Source: Bacteroidaceae bacterium (GTDB taxonomy: Bacteria > Bacteroidota > Bacteroidia > Bacteroidales > Bacteroidaceae). Taken from it: 16,857 nt of DNA. The notes beneath the pieces are model-generated. The model did no database searches and had not been told where the DNA came from. It saw nothing but the letters and a program-made list of their open reading frames with translations. The DNA lies in contig CAAHEN010000029.1 in NCBI GenBank assembly GCA_900772575.1, positions 1 to 16,857 of the forward strand, in the 5' to 3' direction. Numbering within the stretch: the stretch's first letter is position 1; each line of letters starts with the position of its first letter. The position numbers and the translations under genes are program-made. This document shows positions 1-7,662 of this stretch, piece by piece.

Positions 1-60
1 CGGTAAAATTTGCTCCGAGCTAATTCTGATTTGCCCCGGGGAAGTTCTGCTGAAGTCCCA
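1..60. mobile_element. possible terminal repeats of an IS21-like element (edge fragment)
   Basis: Two short similar units, aatttgctccg (7-17) and gatttgccccg (28-38), match at 9 of 11 bases and lie 21 bases apart. Tandem transposase-binding repeats of this general look occur at the ends of IS21-family elements, and that is the only reason for the suggestion. No transposase reading frame and no clear element boundary lie inside the window. The repeat could equally be chance. Confidence 0.22.
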
Positions 61-402
61 AATTAACATTCCGCGCCCGCCAGAAGGTTAAATAAGTTAA
101 GGTGCCATTCCGGCAATCGGCGCAAAAAAGTGAAGCGACAGGTGGCGCGGTGCTATATTATGGAGCCGCACGAAAGATGCCCCCATCACGGAAAACATCA
201 TGTGAAGTTCAAGAGACAGTACCTTTTTAGAGAAGCCATGCAGGTGGACGATATCGTTCCGCCCAAATCATTTGTCGAATATATTCAGCCTAATCATAGC
301 ATTCAACTTCCGGGCTATCCCAGAAATAAAGACGTGTGGTCAAGCCCGAACGCCAGTAGGCCCCATCTGTAATGTTAAATATCAGGATAAAAACAAGATT
401 GT
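61..402. other. gene-poor debris upstream of the AbiE cassette
   Basis: No reading frame in this stretch has recognisable protein features. The 80-codon frame at 130-372 resembles no family I know. Part of it coincides with a short piece homologous to the abiEii remnant near 2862-2902, so it is more likely relic DNA than a gene. No RNA gene or convincing promoter is visible apart from the operator/promoter placed just downstream. The base composition is AT-richer than the housekeeping genes after position 2942. Confidence 0.4.
165..206 (+). repeat. left copy of imperfect direct repeat flanking the AbiE cassette
   Basis: This stretch aligns with 2862-2902. The first part (gccgcacgaaagatgcccc) is identical. 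There is one extra C in a C-run, and then six mismatches in the last 17 positions, every one a transition. The first part also resembles the codons for the SRMKD motif of the intact abiEii gene (1625-1639), so both copies are probably pieces of decayed abiEii sequence. Together they bracket the three-gene cassette as directly repeated DNA. Confidence 0.6.
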
Positions 403-450
403 CTGTACAAACATACTACATATTCAGAAAGATGTAGTATGTTTGTACAG
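403..450. promoter_or_regulatory. perfect 19-bp inverted repeat: candidate AbiEi operator overlapping the promoter
   Basis: The arm ctgtacaaacatactacat (403-421) and its exact reverse complement (432-450) are separated by 10 bases. The right arm contains TAtgTTTG (438-445), an exact match to the Bacteroidetes -7 consensus TAnnTTTG, which predicts a transcription start around 450-455. No good -33 TTTG is present at the usual distance. A protein bound to the arms would cover the -7 box. AbiEi antitoxins are known to repress their own operon by binding inverted repeats in the promoter (shown for Streptococcus agalactiae AbiEi). The assignment here is inference from position and symmetry. Confidence 0.7.
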
Positions 451-470
451 TGTAAAAGTGGATTTGATAT

Positions 471-1043
471 ATGGAAACAGATAAAAAAGCAAATGGATTC
501 ATATCATCTTCTATTGTCAAGGCTAAAGGCAGGAGCGCTTATTATAAGCTACTTGACGAAGCCAAAGAAGGTAAATTGGTAAGCGTCCGTCGTGGCGTAT
601 ATGCCACTGTGGATCAGTTGGCCGACACTATGATAGATTTGGACGTCGTAGTGCCTGGAGGTGTCATGTGTCTTCAAACAGCATGGAATATACATGAACT
701 GACCACGACGCTTCCTCAATGCTACCATGTGGCTTTGAAAAGAGGACGGAAGATACAGGCACCGGAGTACCCACCGATTGAATTTCACTTTATAGCAGGA
801 AACATTTTCAACTTGGGCGTTGAAGAAAAAGAAATTAGCGGATACAAAGTAAAGGTATACAACATTGAGCGTTCTGTTTGCGATGCAATCAAGTTTAGGA
901 ATAAAATAGGTATGGATGTATGTTCAGAAGTGGTAAACAATTATCTATCAATGCCTAATCGCAATCTCACTCTTCTAATGGATTACGCTGAACGACTCCG
1001 TGCAGCCAATACACTTGAAAAATACCTAGAGATAAAACTATGA
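471..1043 (+). CDS. AbiEi-family antitoxin / transcriptional autoregulator
   Basis: A 190-residue protein with the layout of the AbiEi antitoxin family. An N-terminal winged-helix-like region (about residues 10-50) ends in the typical VRRGVYAT turn. A mixed C-terminal domain follows, containing the family-like stretch YNIERSVCDAIKFRNKIG (about residues 130-147). In the type IV toxin-antitoxin system AbiE, this protein counters the AbiEii toxin without binding it stably and represses the operon through its DNA-binding domain. The ATG lies about 20 bases after the predicted transcription start. The stop overlaps the next start as ATGA, so the two genes are translationally coupled. The inverted repeat immediately upstream is a ready operator. 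Codon use is AT-rich compared with ung and later genes, consistent with horizontal acquisition. Family assignment is firm; function is inferred from the family and the pairing. Confidence 0.88.
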   Translation: METDKKANGFISSSIVKAKGRSAYYKLLDEAKEGKLVSVRRGVYATVDQLADTMIDLDVVVPGGVMCLQTAWNIHELTTTLPQCYHVALKRGRKIQAPEYPPIEFHFIAGNIFNLGVEEKEISGYKVKVYNIERSVCDAIKFRNKIGMDVCSEVVNNYLSMPNRNLTLLMDYAERLRAANTLEKYLEIKL

Positions 1044-1915
1044 GCGAAAGAACAAAGGACTATGGCAGATCTAACAGAGCAAAGCTACTCAATATAGCCA
1101 AACAGGAAAATATGTTTTTCCAAACGATATTGACTCGCTATTTTCAAGAACGATGGCTGTATCGGATGTCTCTGACACAATATAAAGAGCATTTCTACCT
1201 AAAAGGTGGTGCCTTGATGTATGCCTATGAGCGATTCGCAGCTCGTCCGACTTTAGACATGGACTTCCTTGGAGCCAATATCAGCAATGATAGCGACAAC
1301 ATAGTGAAAGCCTTTAAGGAAATAGGCGCAGTGCCCTATGATGAGGATGGCGTACACTTTGACATCAACCATATCACAGCAAAAGACATAACCGAGTTTA
1401 AAGATTATCATGGGACAAGGATCAACATACCTGCCACAATGGATACAATAGCACAGGTCATGACGATGGATATTGGTTTTGGCGACATCGTTACTCCTAA
1501 GCCCGTACCGCTCGATTACCCTATATTGTTGGCCCATCTTCCGACGGTTAATATTCTAGCGTATTCCATAGAAACGGTGATAGCTGAGAAGATGCATGCC
1601 GTGATAGATTTAGCAGATCAAAGTAGCCGCATGAAAGATTATTATGATCTCTATCACATCTTGACAACACAGGCTTACGACAAGTCCATATTGCAAGATG
1701 CGGTAAAACGCACCTTTGAAAACAGGCATACACCCTACAATATAGACACGATGCTTTTTAGAGCGGATTATCCAAACAACACTAATATGCAAACCCGCTG
1801 GAGGGCGTTTATGCGTAAGATTACCGCTAACACGCCCCTAACGTTTGCAGATGTTGTTCGCTACTTGCAAGTTGAACTAAAGTTTTATTGGGAGAATCTG
1901 AATGATGGACAATAA
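1040..1915 (+). CDS. AbiEii/AbiGii-family nucleotidyltransferase toxin
   Basis: A 291-residue protein of the DNA polymerase beta-like nucleotidyltransferase fold. Motif I is KGGALMYA (55-62). The metal-binding motif is RPTLDMDF (69-76), with acidic residues D73 and D75. The downstream motif contains E183-K184 and SRMKD (196-200), which matches the third conserved block of the family. Related toxins transfer nucleotides to RNA or other acceptors and halt growth during phage infection; the acceptor for this protein cannot be read from sequence. It starts in a 4-base overlap with the antitoxin gene and overlaps the metallophosphoesterase gene by 14 bases, so all three are probably made from one transcript. 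All expected catalytic residues appear intact. Length is normal for the family. Confidence 0.9.
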   Translation: MSERTKDYGRSNRAKLLNIAKQENMFFQTILTRYFQERWLYRMSLTQYKEHFYLKGGALMYAYERFAARPTLDMDFLGANISNDSDNIVKAFKEIGAVPYDEDGVHFDINHITAKDITEFKDYHGTRINIPATMDTIAQVMTMDIGFGDIVTPKPVPLDYPILLAHLPTVNILAYSIETVIAEKMHAVIDLADQSSRMKDYYDLYHILTTQAYDKSILQDAVKRTFENRHTPYNIDTMLFRADYPNNTNMQTRWRAFMRKITANTPLTFADVVRYLQVELKFYWENLNDGQ

Positions 1916-2711
1916 CAACGTATTTGCACTCACATATCCTGAAGCCAAGAATATAGTCATTTCCGGCGACATTCATGGCGACTTCAACGAGTTGGTGTTC
2001 AAGCTCTGCATCCAGTATCAGATGACAGACACCCTGCTCATTGTGGCCGGTGATTGCGGCTTCGGCTTTGAAAAGAAGGAGTATTACGAGCAGATGCTCA
2101 GGCGGAACACCAAGCGCCTGAACCAAGCCAACAACAGAATAGTATTCGTCCGTGGCAACCATGACAATCCCGCATATTTCGATGGCACCACCTTCAAGCA
2201 CAAGCGCATGATGTGCGTGCCAGACTACACGATATTGCAAGCCTGCGACCACACCATGCTCTGTGTCGGCGGAGGTATCTCCATCGACCGCAAGGCCCGC
2301 ATGGAAGCATGGGAAAAGAAGAAAGTGAAACATGGTTCTGACTCGAATCCCAATGACGGCATTTCTCGCGCTTATTACTGGCCAGACGAACCACCAATTT
2401 ACGATGAAAAGAAAATGGATGTCATTTGCTCTGCCTACAGGATAGATACAGTCATCACCCACACGGCTCCCTCCTGTTGCGAACTGCAAACGAAGGACGG
2501 ACTTATCGAATGGGCTGCTGATGATCCTGCACTCATGACGGATGTACAAGCCGAACGAGCCACCATGAACCAGCTACTACAGCGCCTACAAACAGACCGC
2601 CATCCCATATCGCATTGGTATTATGGCCACTTTCACCAGAGCTGGCATTCCGACATCAATGGAATACTTTATCGGATGCTTGACATTATGGAGTTTTGTA
2701 TGGTTCATTAA
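1902..2711 (+). CDS. calcineurin-like metallophosphoesterase, third gene of the AbiE operon
   Basis: A 269-residue soluble protein with the full metallophosphoesterase motif set: GDIHGD (22-27), GD (50-51), GNHD (85-88), a lone metal-ligand histidine in HTAPS (187-191) and GHFH (242-245). These ligands hold two metal ions that hydrolyse phosphomonoesters or phosphodiesters. No signal peptide or membrane segment is visible, so it is cytoplasmic. The start lies 14 bases inside abiEii, which points to coordinated expression with the toxin-antitoxin pair. The ATG at 1905 is an equally possible start. The protein could act on a toxin product (for example by removing an added nucleotide), on phage nucleic acid, or be a passenger. 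The substrate is unknown. The C-terminus (LDIMEF) looks like a natural end, so it is probably complete. Confidence 0.85.
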   Translation: MMDNNNVFALTYPEAKNIVISGDIHGDFNELVFKLCIQYQMTDTLLIVAGDCGFGFEKKEYYEQMLRRNTKRLNQANNRIVFVRGNHDNPAYFDGTTFKHKRMMCVPDYTILQACDHTMLCVGGGISIDRKARMEAWEKKKVKHGSDSNPNDGISRAYYWPDEPPIYDEKKMDVICSAYRIDTVITHTAPSCCELQTKDGLIEWAADDPALMTDVQAERATMNQLLQRLQTDRHPISHWYYGHFHQSWHSDINGILYRMLDIMEFCMVH

Positions 2712-2770
2712 AAGAGGTGAACAAGAATCATCCAGTGAACAACAAAGCATTTCGAGTGGATTAATAGTGA
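2712..2770. other. spacer between the metallophosphoesterase gene and the abiEii remnant
   Basis: A short AT-rich spacer. I see no stem-loop strong enough to call a terminator for the AbiE operon and no promoter. Transcription of the cassette may run on into the remnant behind it. Confidence 0.35.
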
Positions 2771-2902
2771 AACCAACCGAATTTATCTATGGTATGCCTT
2801 CTATAGAGGCTGTGACAGCGGAGATGATGCATGCCAGGACAGGCTTGGCAGATCAAAGTGGGCCGCACGAAAGATGCCCCATCACAGAGGACATCACGCG
2901 GA
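2771..2902 (+). pseudogene. frameshifted fragment of a second abiEii gene
   Basis: The frame starting at 2771 reads KPTEFIYGMPSIEAVTAEMM and then HARTGLADQS. The corresponding part of the intact AbiEii reads LPTVNILAYSIETVIAEKMH and then AVIDLADQS. A one-base insertion near 2860-2862 breaks the frame. Skipping it restores SGRTKD, against SSRMKD in the intact protein. Similarity then fades, and neither the N-terminal KGG block nor a proper C-terminus is present. The piece therefore covers only the third conserved block of the family. Its end carries the right copy of the direct repeat. It is a decayed paralogue, evidence of an older AbiE gain or duplication at this site. Confidence 0.72.
2862..2902 (+). 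repeat. right copy of imperfect direct repeat flanking the AbiE cassette
   Basis: This is the partner of 165-206. The first 19 bases are identical, there is a 4-versus-5 C-run difference, and then 11 of 17 match with only transitions between the copies. Base composition rises sharply just after this copy, so it sits close to the junction between the AT-richer island and the GC-rich chromosome. Confidence 0.6.
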
Positions 2903-2941
2903 CATGACGTGACGGGCCTTGGCATTTTACGCGGCGGCGCC

Positions 2942-2972
2942 TTTGTCATCACGCCGCTTTGGCGTATCTTTG
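2942..2972 (+). promoter_or_regulatory. Bacteroidetes-type promoter for ung and downstream genes
   Basis: TTTG at 2942-2945, 19 bases of spacer, then TAtcTTTG at 2965-2972. This matches the Bacteroidetes primary sigma consensus (TTTG at -33, TAnnTTTG at -7) in both boxes and in spacing. The predicted start near 2979-2980 leaves a leader of about 60 bases before the ung ATG. Confidence 0.78.
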
Positions 2973-3037
2973 CAAAATACGCCGGTTCGCGCCACGCCGA
3001 CGACAGCCCGGCGCCATTCACCGGCTAGCCACAGCCC

Positions 3038-3700
3038 ATGACCGTCAAGATAGAGCCATCGTGGGGCACACGCCTGAAGGGCGAGTTCGAGTCCCCCTAC
3101 TTCCGCGACCTGACCGACTACGTACGCACCGAGTACCGGCAGGGGGCGTGCTATCCCCCCGGCACGCAGATATTCAATGCCTTCGACCTCTGCCCCTTCG
3201 AGAAGGCCAAGGTCGTCATCATCGGCCAGGATCCCTACCACGAGCCAGGACAGGCTGAGGGACTTTGCTTCTCCGTCGCCGACGGGGTGCGCTTCCCGCC
3301 GTCACTGCTCAACATCTTCAAGGAGATCCACGACGACCTGGGCCGCCCGATGCCCGAGAGCGGCAGCCTGCGCCGCTGGGCGGAGCAGGGCGTGCTCCTG
3401 CTCAACGCCACCCTGACCGTCCGCGCCCACCAGGCTGCCTCGCACGCCGGGCACGGCTGGGAACGCTTCACCGACGCCGCCATCGCCCGACTGGCCGCCG
3501 AGCGCGAGCACCTCGTTTTCATGCTCTGGGGCAGCTATGCCCAGAAAAAAGGCGCTTTCATCGACCGCAGTCGCCACCTTGTGCTCGCCTCGGCCCACCC
3601 CTCACCGCTCTCCGCCCACCGCGGCTTCTTCGGCAACCACCACTTCTCACTCGCCAATGACTATCTCGTGCGCCACGGCCAGACGCCCATCGCCTGGTAA
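3038..3700 (+). CDS. ung: uracil-DNA glycosylase, family 1
   Basis: A 220-residue enzyme that removes uracil from DNA to start base excision repair. It carries the family 1 water-activating motif GQDPYH (63-68, catalytic Asp65) followed by the conserved EPGQAEGLCFSV block. Also present are LLLNATLTV (the uracil-recognition asparagine region), the HPSPLSA minor-groove loop (His187 onward), and the GFFGNHHFS segment that follows it. Length is normal. The ATG follows a convincing promoter by about 60 bases. The DUF3109 gene begins 24 bases after the stop, suggesting co-transcription. Codon use is strongly GC-biased, unlike the island upstream. Confidence 0.97.
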   Translation: MTVKIEPSWGTRLKGEFESPYFRDLTDYVRTEYRQGACYPPGTQIFNAFDLCPFEKAKVVIIGQDPYHEPGQAEGLCFSVADGVRFPPSLLNIFKEIHDDLGRPMPESGSLRRWAEQGVLLLNATLTVRAHQAASHAGHGWERFTDAAIARLAAEREHLVFMLWGSYAQKKGAFIDRSRHLVLASAHPSPLSAHRGFFGNHHFSLANDYLVRHGQTPIAW

Positions 3701-3724
3701 CCGCGCACCCTCCCCTGCATCGAC

Positions 3725-4393
3725 ATGACACCTGTCTCACCGTCACACCGCCATCCCGCCGCGCTGCCGCCCCTGCTCCAAGTGGGCGACGTCATTCTCT
3801 CACCCGACATCCTGACCGAATGCTTCTGCTGCGACCTCGATGCCTGCAAGGGCATCTGCTGCGTCGAGGGCGATGCCGGCGCCCCGTTGACGCTCGACGA
3901 GGTGGGTGAGCTCGAGAACGTGCTCGACGACGTGTGGCCCGACCTCAGCGCCGCCGCGCAGTCGGTCATTGACCGGCAGGGCGTGGCCTACACCGACCGC
4001 GACGGCGACCTCGTGACGAGCATCGTCGGCGGGCGCGACTGTGCCTTCACCTGCTACGACAGTGGCGGCTGCTGCTTCTGCGCCACCGAGAAAGCCTACC
4101 GCGAGGGGCGCACAGCCTGGTGCAAGCCCATCTCGTGCTACCTGTATCCCATTCGCGAGAAACGGCTTGGCGGCGGACTCGTCGGCCTGAACTATCACCG
4201 CTGGGACGTCTGCGCCGACGCCGTGGCCAAGGGGCGCCGCCTCCAGTTGCCCCTCTACCGCTTCCTGCGCGACCCGCTCATACGCCGTTTCGGCGCTGAG
4301 TGGTACGCCGAGCTGGAGGCCCTCGCCGAGGCCCTGCTCCCGGCTTTCGCCGCTGGTGGCGACCCATCTGAACCAAATCATCAAAACACCTGA
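3725..4393 (+). CDS. DUF3109 family cysteine-rich protein
   Basis: A 222-residue protein with the DUF3109 signature. There is an N-terminal cluster with Cys33, Cys35, Cys36, Cys41, Cys45 and Cys46 (CDLDACKGICCVEGD). A second cluster in the middle includes CAFTCYDSGGCCFC, then WCKPISCYLYPIR. These cysteines probably bind a metal or an iron-sulphur cluster; the biochemical role of the family is not established. The protein is soluble with no signal peptide. The first 18 or so residues are proline-rich and look like an extension relative to typical members, which begin near QVGDVILS. No alternative ATG exists there, so the 3725 start is kept with some doubt. It is common in Bacteroidales and here sits between ung and a GH2 gene. 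Confidence 0.88.
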   Translation: MTPVSPSHRHPAALPPLLQVGDVILSPDILTECFCCDLDACKGICCVEGDAGAPLTLDEVGELENVLDDVWPDLSAAAQSVIDRQGVAYTDRDGDLVTSIVGGRDCAFTCYDSGGCCFCATEKAYREGRTAWCKPISCYLYPIREKRLGGGLVGLNYHRWDVCADAVAKGRRLQLPLYRFLRDPLIRRFGAEWYAELEALAEALLPAFAAGGDPSEPNHQNT

Positions 4394-4406
4394 TACACAA
4401 ACGCAT

Positions 4407-7400
4407 ATGAAACAGACATCTACCCACCCGACGGGCCTGCTGTGGCTGCGCGGCAGTCTGCTGGCACTGGCCTGCACGACCGTACTGGCCGCTGGGGCAC
4501 AGAACCAGAAGGAGTACTGGCTCAACCCGCACATCAACCGCGTCAACGTGGAGACCGCCCGCTCTGACTTCTTCGCCTTCGAGACGCCAGCCAAGGCCAT
4601 CGCAGGCGACAAGGCCGCTTCGTCGCGCTATCTCTCGCTTGAAGGCAAGTGGAAATTCAAGTTCGTCAAGAACCACCAGGATCGCCCCAAGGACTTCTTC
4701 ACCACCGGCTTCGACGACTCCGCCTGGGAACTCTTCCCCGTGCCCGGCATCTTCGAGGTCAACGGCCACGGTGACGCCACCTATAAGAATGTCGGTTACG
4801 CCTGGGCCACCCAGTTCGTCAGCAACCCGCCCTTCGTCGAGGAGAAGAACAACTACACCGGCTCCTACCGCAAGGAAGTGGCCATTCCCGCCAGCTGGAA
4901 GGGTGAGCGCATCTACCTCCACATCGGGTCGGCCACATCGAACGTCCAGGTGTGGGTCAACGGCAAGGCTGTCGGCTACGCTGAAGACCGCGCTGTCGCC
5001 GCCGAGTTCGACCTGACCAAGTACCTGACGCCCGGCCGCAAGAACCTCATCGCCATGCAGGTGATGCGCTGGAGCGACGGCTCCTACCTCGAAGACCAGG
5101 ACATGTGGAAGCTGACCGGCATTGCCCGTGAGGTCTACCTCTATGCCCGGCCGCAGAGCCATGTGGCCGACCTCTTCATCAAGTCGGGTCTGACCAACGG
5201 CTACCGCGACGGCCAGCTGAGCGTCGCCCTCACCGCCACCGGCGCCAACGGGCGCAAAGTGCGCTTCACCCTCACCGACCCCGACGGCAAGACCGTCACC
5301 GCGCAGGAAAGCCTGATCAGCGGCGGCAAGGCCACGCTCGACTATGCCGCCAGTGACCCGGCCAAGTGGACGGCCGAGACGCCCAACCTCTACCGCCTAC
5401 GCGTCGACCTGCTCGACGACAAGGGCAGCGTCAGCGAGAGTCTCGTGCAGAACGTCGGGTTCCGCACGGCTGAGGTCAAGGACGGGCAGTTTCTTGTCAA
5501 CGGCAAGCCCGTTCTCATCAAGGGCGCCGACCGCCACGAGATGGATCCTGACGGCGCTTACGTCATCAGTCTGGACCGCATGGTCGAGGACATCAAGCTC
5601 ATGAAGGAGCACAACATCAACGCTGTCCGTACCAGCCACTATCCCAACGACCCGCGCTGGTACGACCTCTGCGACAAGTATGGCATCTACGTCGTCGCAG
5701 AAGCCAACGTCGAAAGTCACGGCATGGGCTACGGCGCCAAGTCGCTCGCCAAGAACCCCGAATGGGAGCAGGCGCACATCGAGCGCAATCGCGACAACGT
5801 CTATATTCTCAAGAACCACCCCTCCATCGTCACGTGGAGCCTCGGCAATGAGGCCGGCTACGGCCCCAACTTCGAAAAGGCCTACGACTTTGTCAAGGCT
5901 TACGACAGCACCCGCCCCGTGCAGTATGAGCAGGCTGGCATCAACGGCAAGACAGACATCTTCTGCCCGATGTACTACCCCTATGACTACTGCGAGAGCT
6001 ACGCCAAGAACGCCTCGCACACCAAACCGCTGATACAGTGTGAGTATGCCCACGCCATGGGCAACTCGCTCGGTGGCTTCCGCGAGTACTGGGACCTTGT
6101 CCGCAAGTATCCCAAGTACCAAGGTGGCTTCATCTGGGACTTCGTGGACCAGGGCCTGCGCGTCAAGAACAAGGAGGGCAAGACCATCTTCGCCTATGGC
6201 GGTGACTTCGGGCGCTACCCGGCTTCTGACCACAACTTCAACTGCAACGGCCTCATCCGCCCCGACCGCAAGCCAAACCCGCATGCCGCCGAGGCCCGCT
6301 ACCACTACCAGAACATCTGGACCACGCTCAAGGACACCGCGCGCGGACAGGTGGAGGTCTACAACGAGAACTTCTTCACCGACCTCTCCAATGTCAGTCT
6401 GACGTGGACACTCCGCGCCAACGGCGAGGCTGTCGCCGCCGGACGTGTCGACAAGCTCGATGTGGCGCCGCAGGGCCGTGCCCTCGTCGGCCTGAAGGGC
6501 TACACCCCCGTGGACGCCGCCGGGCGCGAGCTGACCCTCGACGTCGCCTACACCGAGCACGTGCCCAGCCCGCTCCTGCCCGCCGGCTACGAGATAGCCC
6601 GCCAGCAATTTGTCATCAAGCCTTACAAGTTCCACTGCACCCGCTGCCTCACCAAGGCGCCTGCCGACGACAAGACGCCCGCCGTCCGCAAGGATGAGCA
6701 GCTGGCCTGCATGACCCTCTCGGCCGCTGGTGTGGACGTGACATGGAACAAGCAGACCGGCTGGATCGATTACATCGACGTCGACGGCAAGCCCATGATG
6801 GAAAAGGGCTACTCGCTCAAGCCCGACTTCTGGCGCGCCCCGACCGACAACGACTACGGCGCAGGTCTCCAGAACCGCTTCGGCGCCTGGAAGCAGCCCG
6901 AGATGAAACTGAAGGCGCTCAAGGAAGAAACCGCCGGCACCAGCCGCCGTGTCACCGCCAACTATGAGCTGCCGGGCGTGAAGGCCACCCTCGACCTCAC
7001 CTACACCCTGACGCCGCAGGGCCGCCTGCTCGTCACGCAGAGCCTCAACGTCGACAGCACGGCCAAGGACATGCCCTATATCCCCCGCTTCGGCATGCAG
7101 CTCGTCATGCCGAAGGACTATGCCACCGTGGACTTCTACGGCCGTGGCCCCGGCGAGAACTATGAGGATCGCAAGGACAACGCCTTCATCGGCCACTACA
7201 CCCAGCCCGTGGCCAATGAGTACTGGGGCTACGTCCGTCCGCAGGAGAGCGGCAACAAGACTGACGTGCGCTGGTGGAGCGTCGTCGACGGCGCCGGCCA
7301 GGGCCTGAAGTTCTACGGCGTGCGCCCGCTCGAATGCGCCACGCTCAACTACCTGACCGATGATCTCGACGGTGGCCCCGTGAAGGAGGCCCGACATATG

Positions 7401-7562
7401 CACTCCGGCGACCTGACGCCGCGGCCATTCTCCGTCGTCCACATCGCCGACCGCCAGATGGGCCTCGGCTGCGTCAACAGCTGGGGAGCCTGGCCGCTGT
7501 CGCAGTATCTGATACCCTACGCCAACCAGTCGTACACCTTCGTCATCGAGGCACTCCGCTAA
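4407..7562 (+). CDS. secreted beta-galactosidase, glycoside hydrolase family 2 (LacZ type)
   Basis: A 1051-residue enzyme laid out like LacZ. It has a sugar-binding N-terminal domain (ESQDMW-like EDQDMWKLTGI), an immunoglobulin-like domain and a TIM barrel containing DRHEMDP and NAVRTSHYPNDPRWYDLCDKYG. The catalytic acid/base is Glu482 in GNEAGYG and the nucleophile is Glu546 in CEYAHAMGNS. A linker domain and the C-terminal Bgal_small_N domain (starting near WRAPTDNDYG) follow. I chose the ATG at 4407, 13 bases after the DUF3109 stop, over the in-frame ATG at 4356. It gives a clean signal peptide (MKQTSTHPTGLLWLRGSLLA, then hydrophobic to AAGA, cleaved before QNQ). The product is thus periplasmic or surface-exposed and releases galactose from glycans. 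A CTRC pair (encoded near 6634) before the last domain is unusual in my memory of the family. A strong terminator follows the gene. Confidence 0.93.
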   Translation: MKQTSTHPTGLLWLRGSLLALACTTVLAAGAQNQKEYWLNPHINRVNVETARSDFFAFETPAKAIAGDKAASSRYLSLEGKWKFKFVKNHQDRPKDFFTTGFDDSAWELFPVPGIFEVNGHGDATYKNVGYAWATQFVSNPPFVEEKNNYTGSYRKEVAIPASWKGERIYLHIGSATSNVQVWVNGKAVGYAEDRAVAAEFDLTKYLTPGRKNLIAMQVMRWSDGSYLEDQDMWKLTGIAREVYLYARPQSHVADLFIKSGLTNGYRDGQLSVALTATGANGRKVRFTLTDPDGKTVTAQESLISGGKATLDYAASDPAKWTAETPNLYRLRVDLLDDKGSVSESLVQNVGFRTAEVKDGQFLVNGKPVLIKGADRHEMDPDGAYVISLDRMVEDIKLMKEHNINAVRTSHYPNDPRWYDLCDKYGIYVVAEANVESHGMGYGAKSLAKNPEWEQAHIERNRDNVYILKNHPSIVTWSLGNEAGYGPNFEKAYDFVKAYDSTRPVQYEQAGINGKTDIFCPMYYPYDYCESYAKNASHTKPLIQCEYAHAMGNSLGGFREYWDLVRKYPKYQGGFIWDFVDQGLRVKNKEGKTIFAYGGDFGRYPASDHNFNCNGLIRPDRKPNPHAAEARYHYQNIWTTLKDTARGQVEVYNENFFTDLSNVSLTWTLRANGEAVAAGRVDKLDVAPQGRALVGLKGYTPVDAAGRELTLDVAYTEHVPSPLLPAGYEIARQQFVIKPYKFHCTRCLTKAPADDKTPAVRKDEQLACMTLSAAGVDVTWNKQTGWIDYIDVDGKPMMEKGYSLKPDFWRAPTDNDYGAGLQNRFGAWKQPEMKLKALKEETAGTSRRVTANYELPGVKATLDLTYTLTPQGRLLVTQSLNVDSTAKDMPYIPRFGMQLVMPKDYATVDFYGRGPGENYEDRKDNAFIGHYTQPVANEYWGYVRPQESGNKTDVRWWSVVDGAGQGLKFYGVRPLECATLNYLTDDLDGGPVKEARHMHSGDLTPRPFSVVHIADRQMGLGCVNSWGAWPLSQYLIPYANQSYTFVIEALR

Positions 7563-7601
7563 CGCGGCCAATGACGGAGCCACAGACCGCACCACACCTG
7601 A

Positions 7602-7641
7602 AAAAGAGGCTGCGCCGGGACACACCGGCACAGCCTCTTTT
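7602..7641 (+). terminator. intrinsic terminator after the GH2 gene
   Basis: The arms aaaagaggctgcgccgg (7602-7618) and ccggcacagcctctttt (7625-7641) pair over 17 bases with one G-U type mismatch and a 6-base loop. A T-rich run follows. It closes the ung-DUF3109-GH2 transcript and insulates the recombinase gene. The A-run on the left arm means it could also work on the opposite strand. Confidence 0.88.
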
Positions 7642-7662
7642 CCTTTTCTTCGCAGCACGGCC

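Noticed and set aside
130..372. 80-codon frame as a small gene upstream of the AbiE operon
   Set aside because: It has no family resemblance and partly overlaps the repeat derived from abiEii. It is better explained as relic DNA.
4356..4406. Longer N-terminus for the GH2 gene starting at ATG 4356
   Set aside because: It would overlap the DUF3109 gene and bury the signal peptide 17 residues in. The ATG at 4407 gives a normal exported N-terminus and a 13-base gap.
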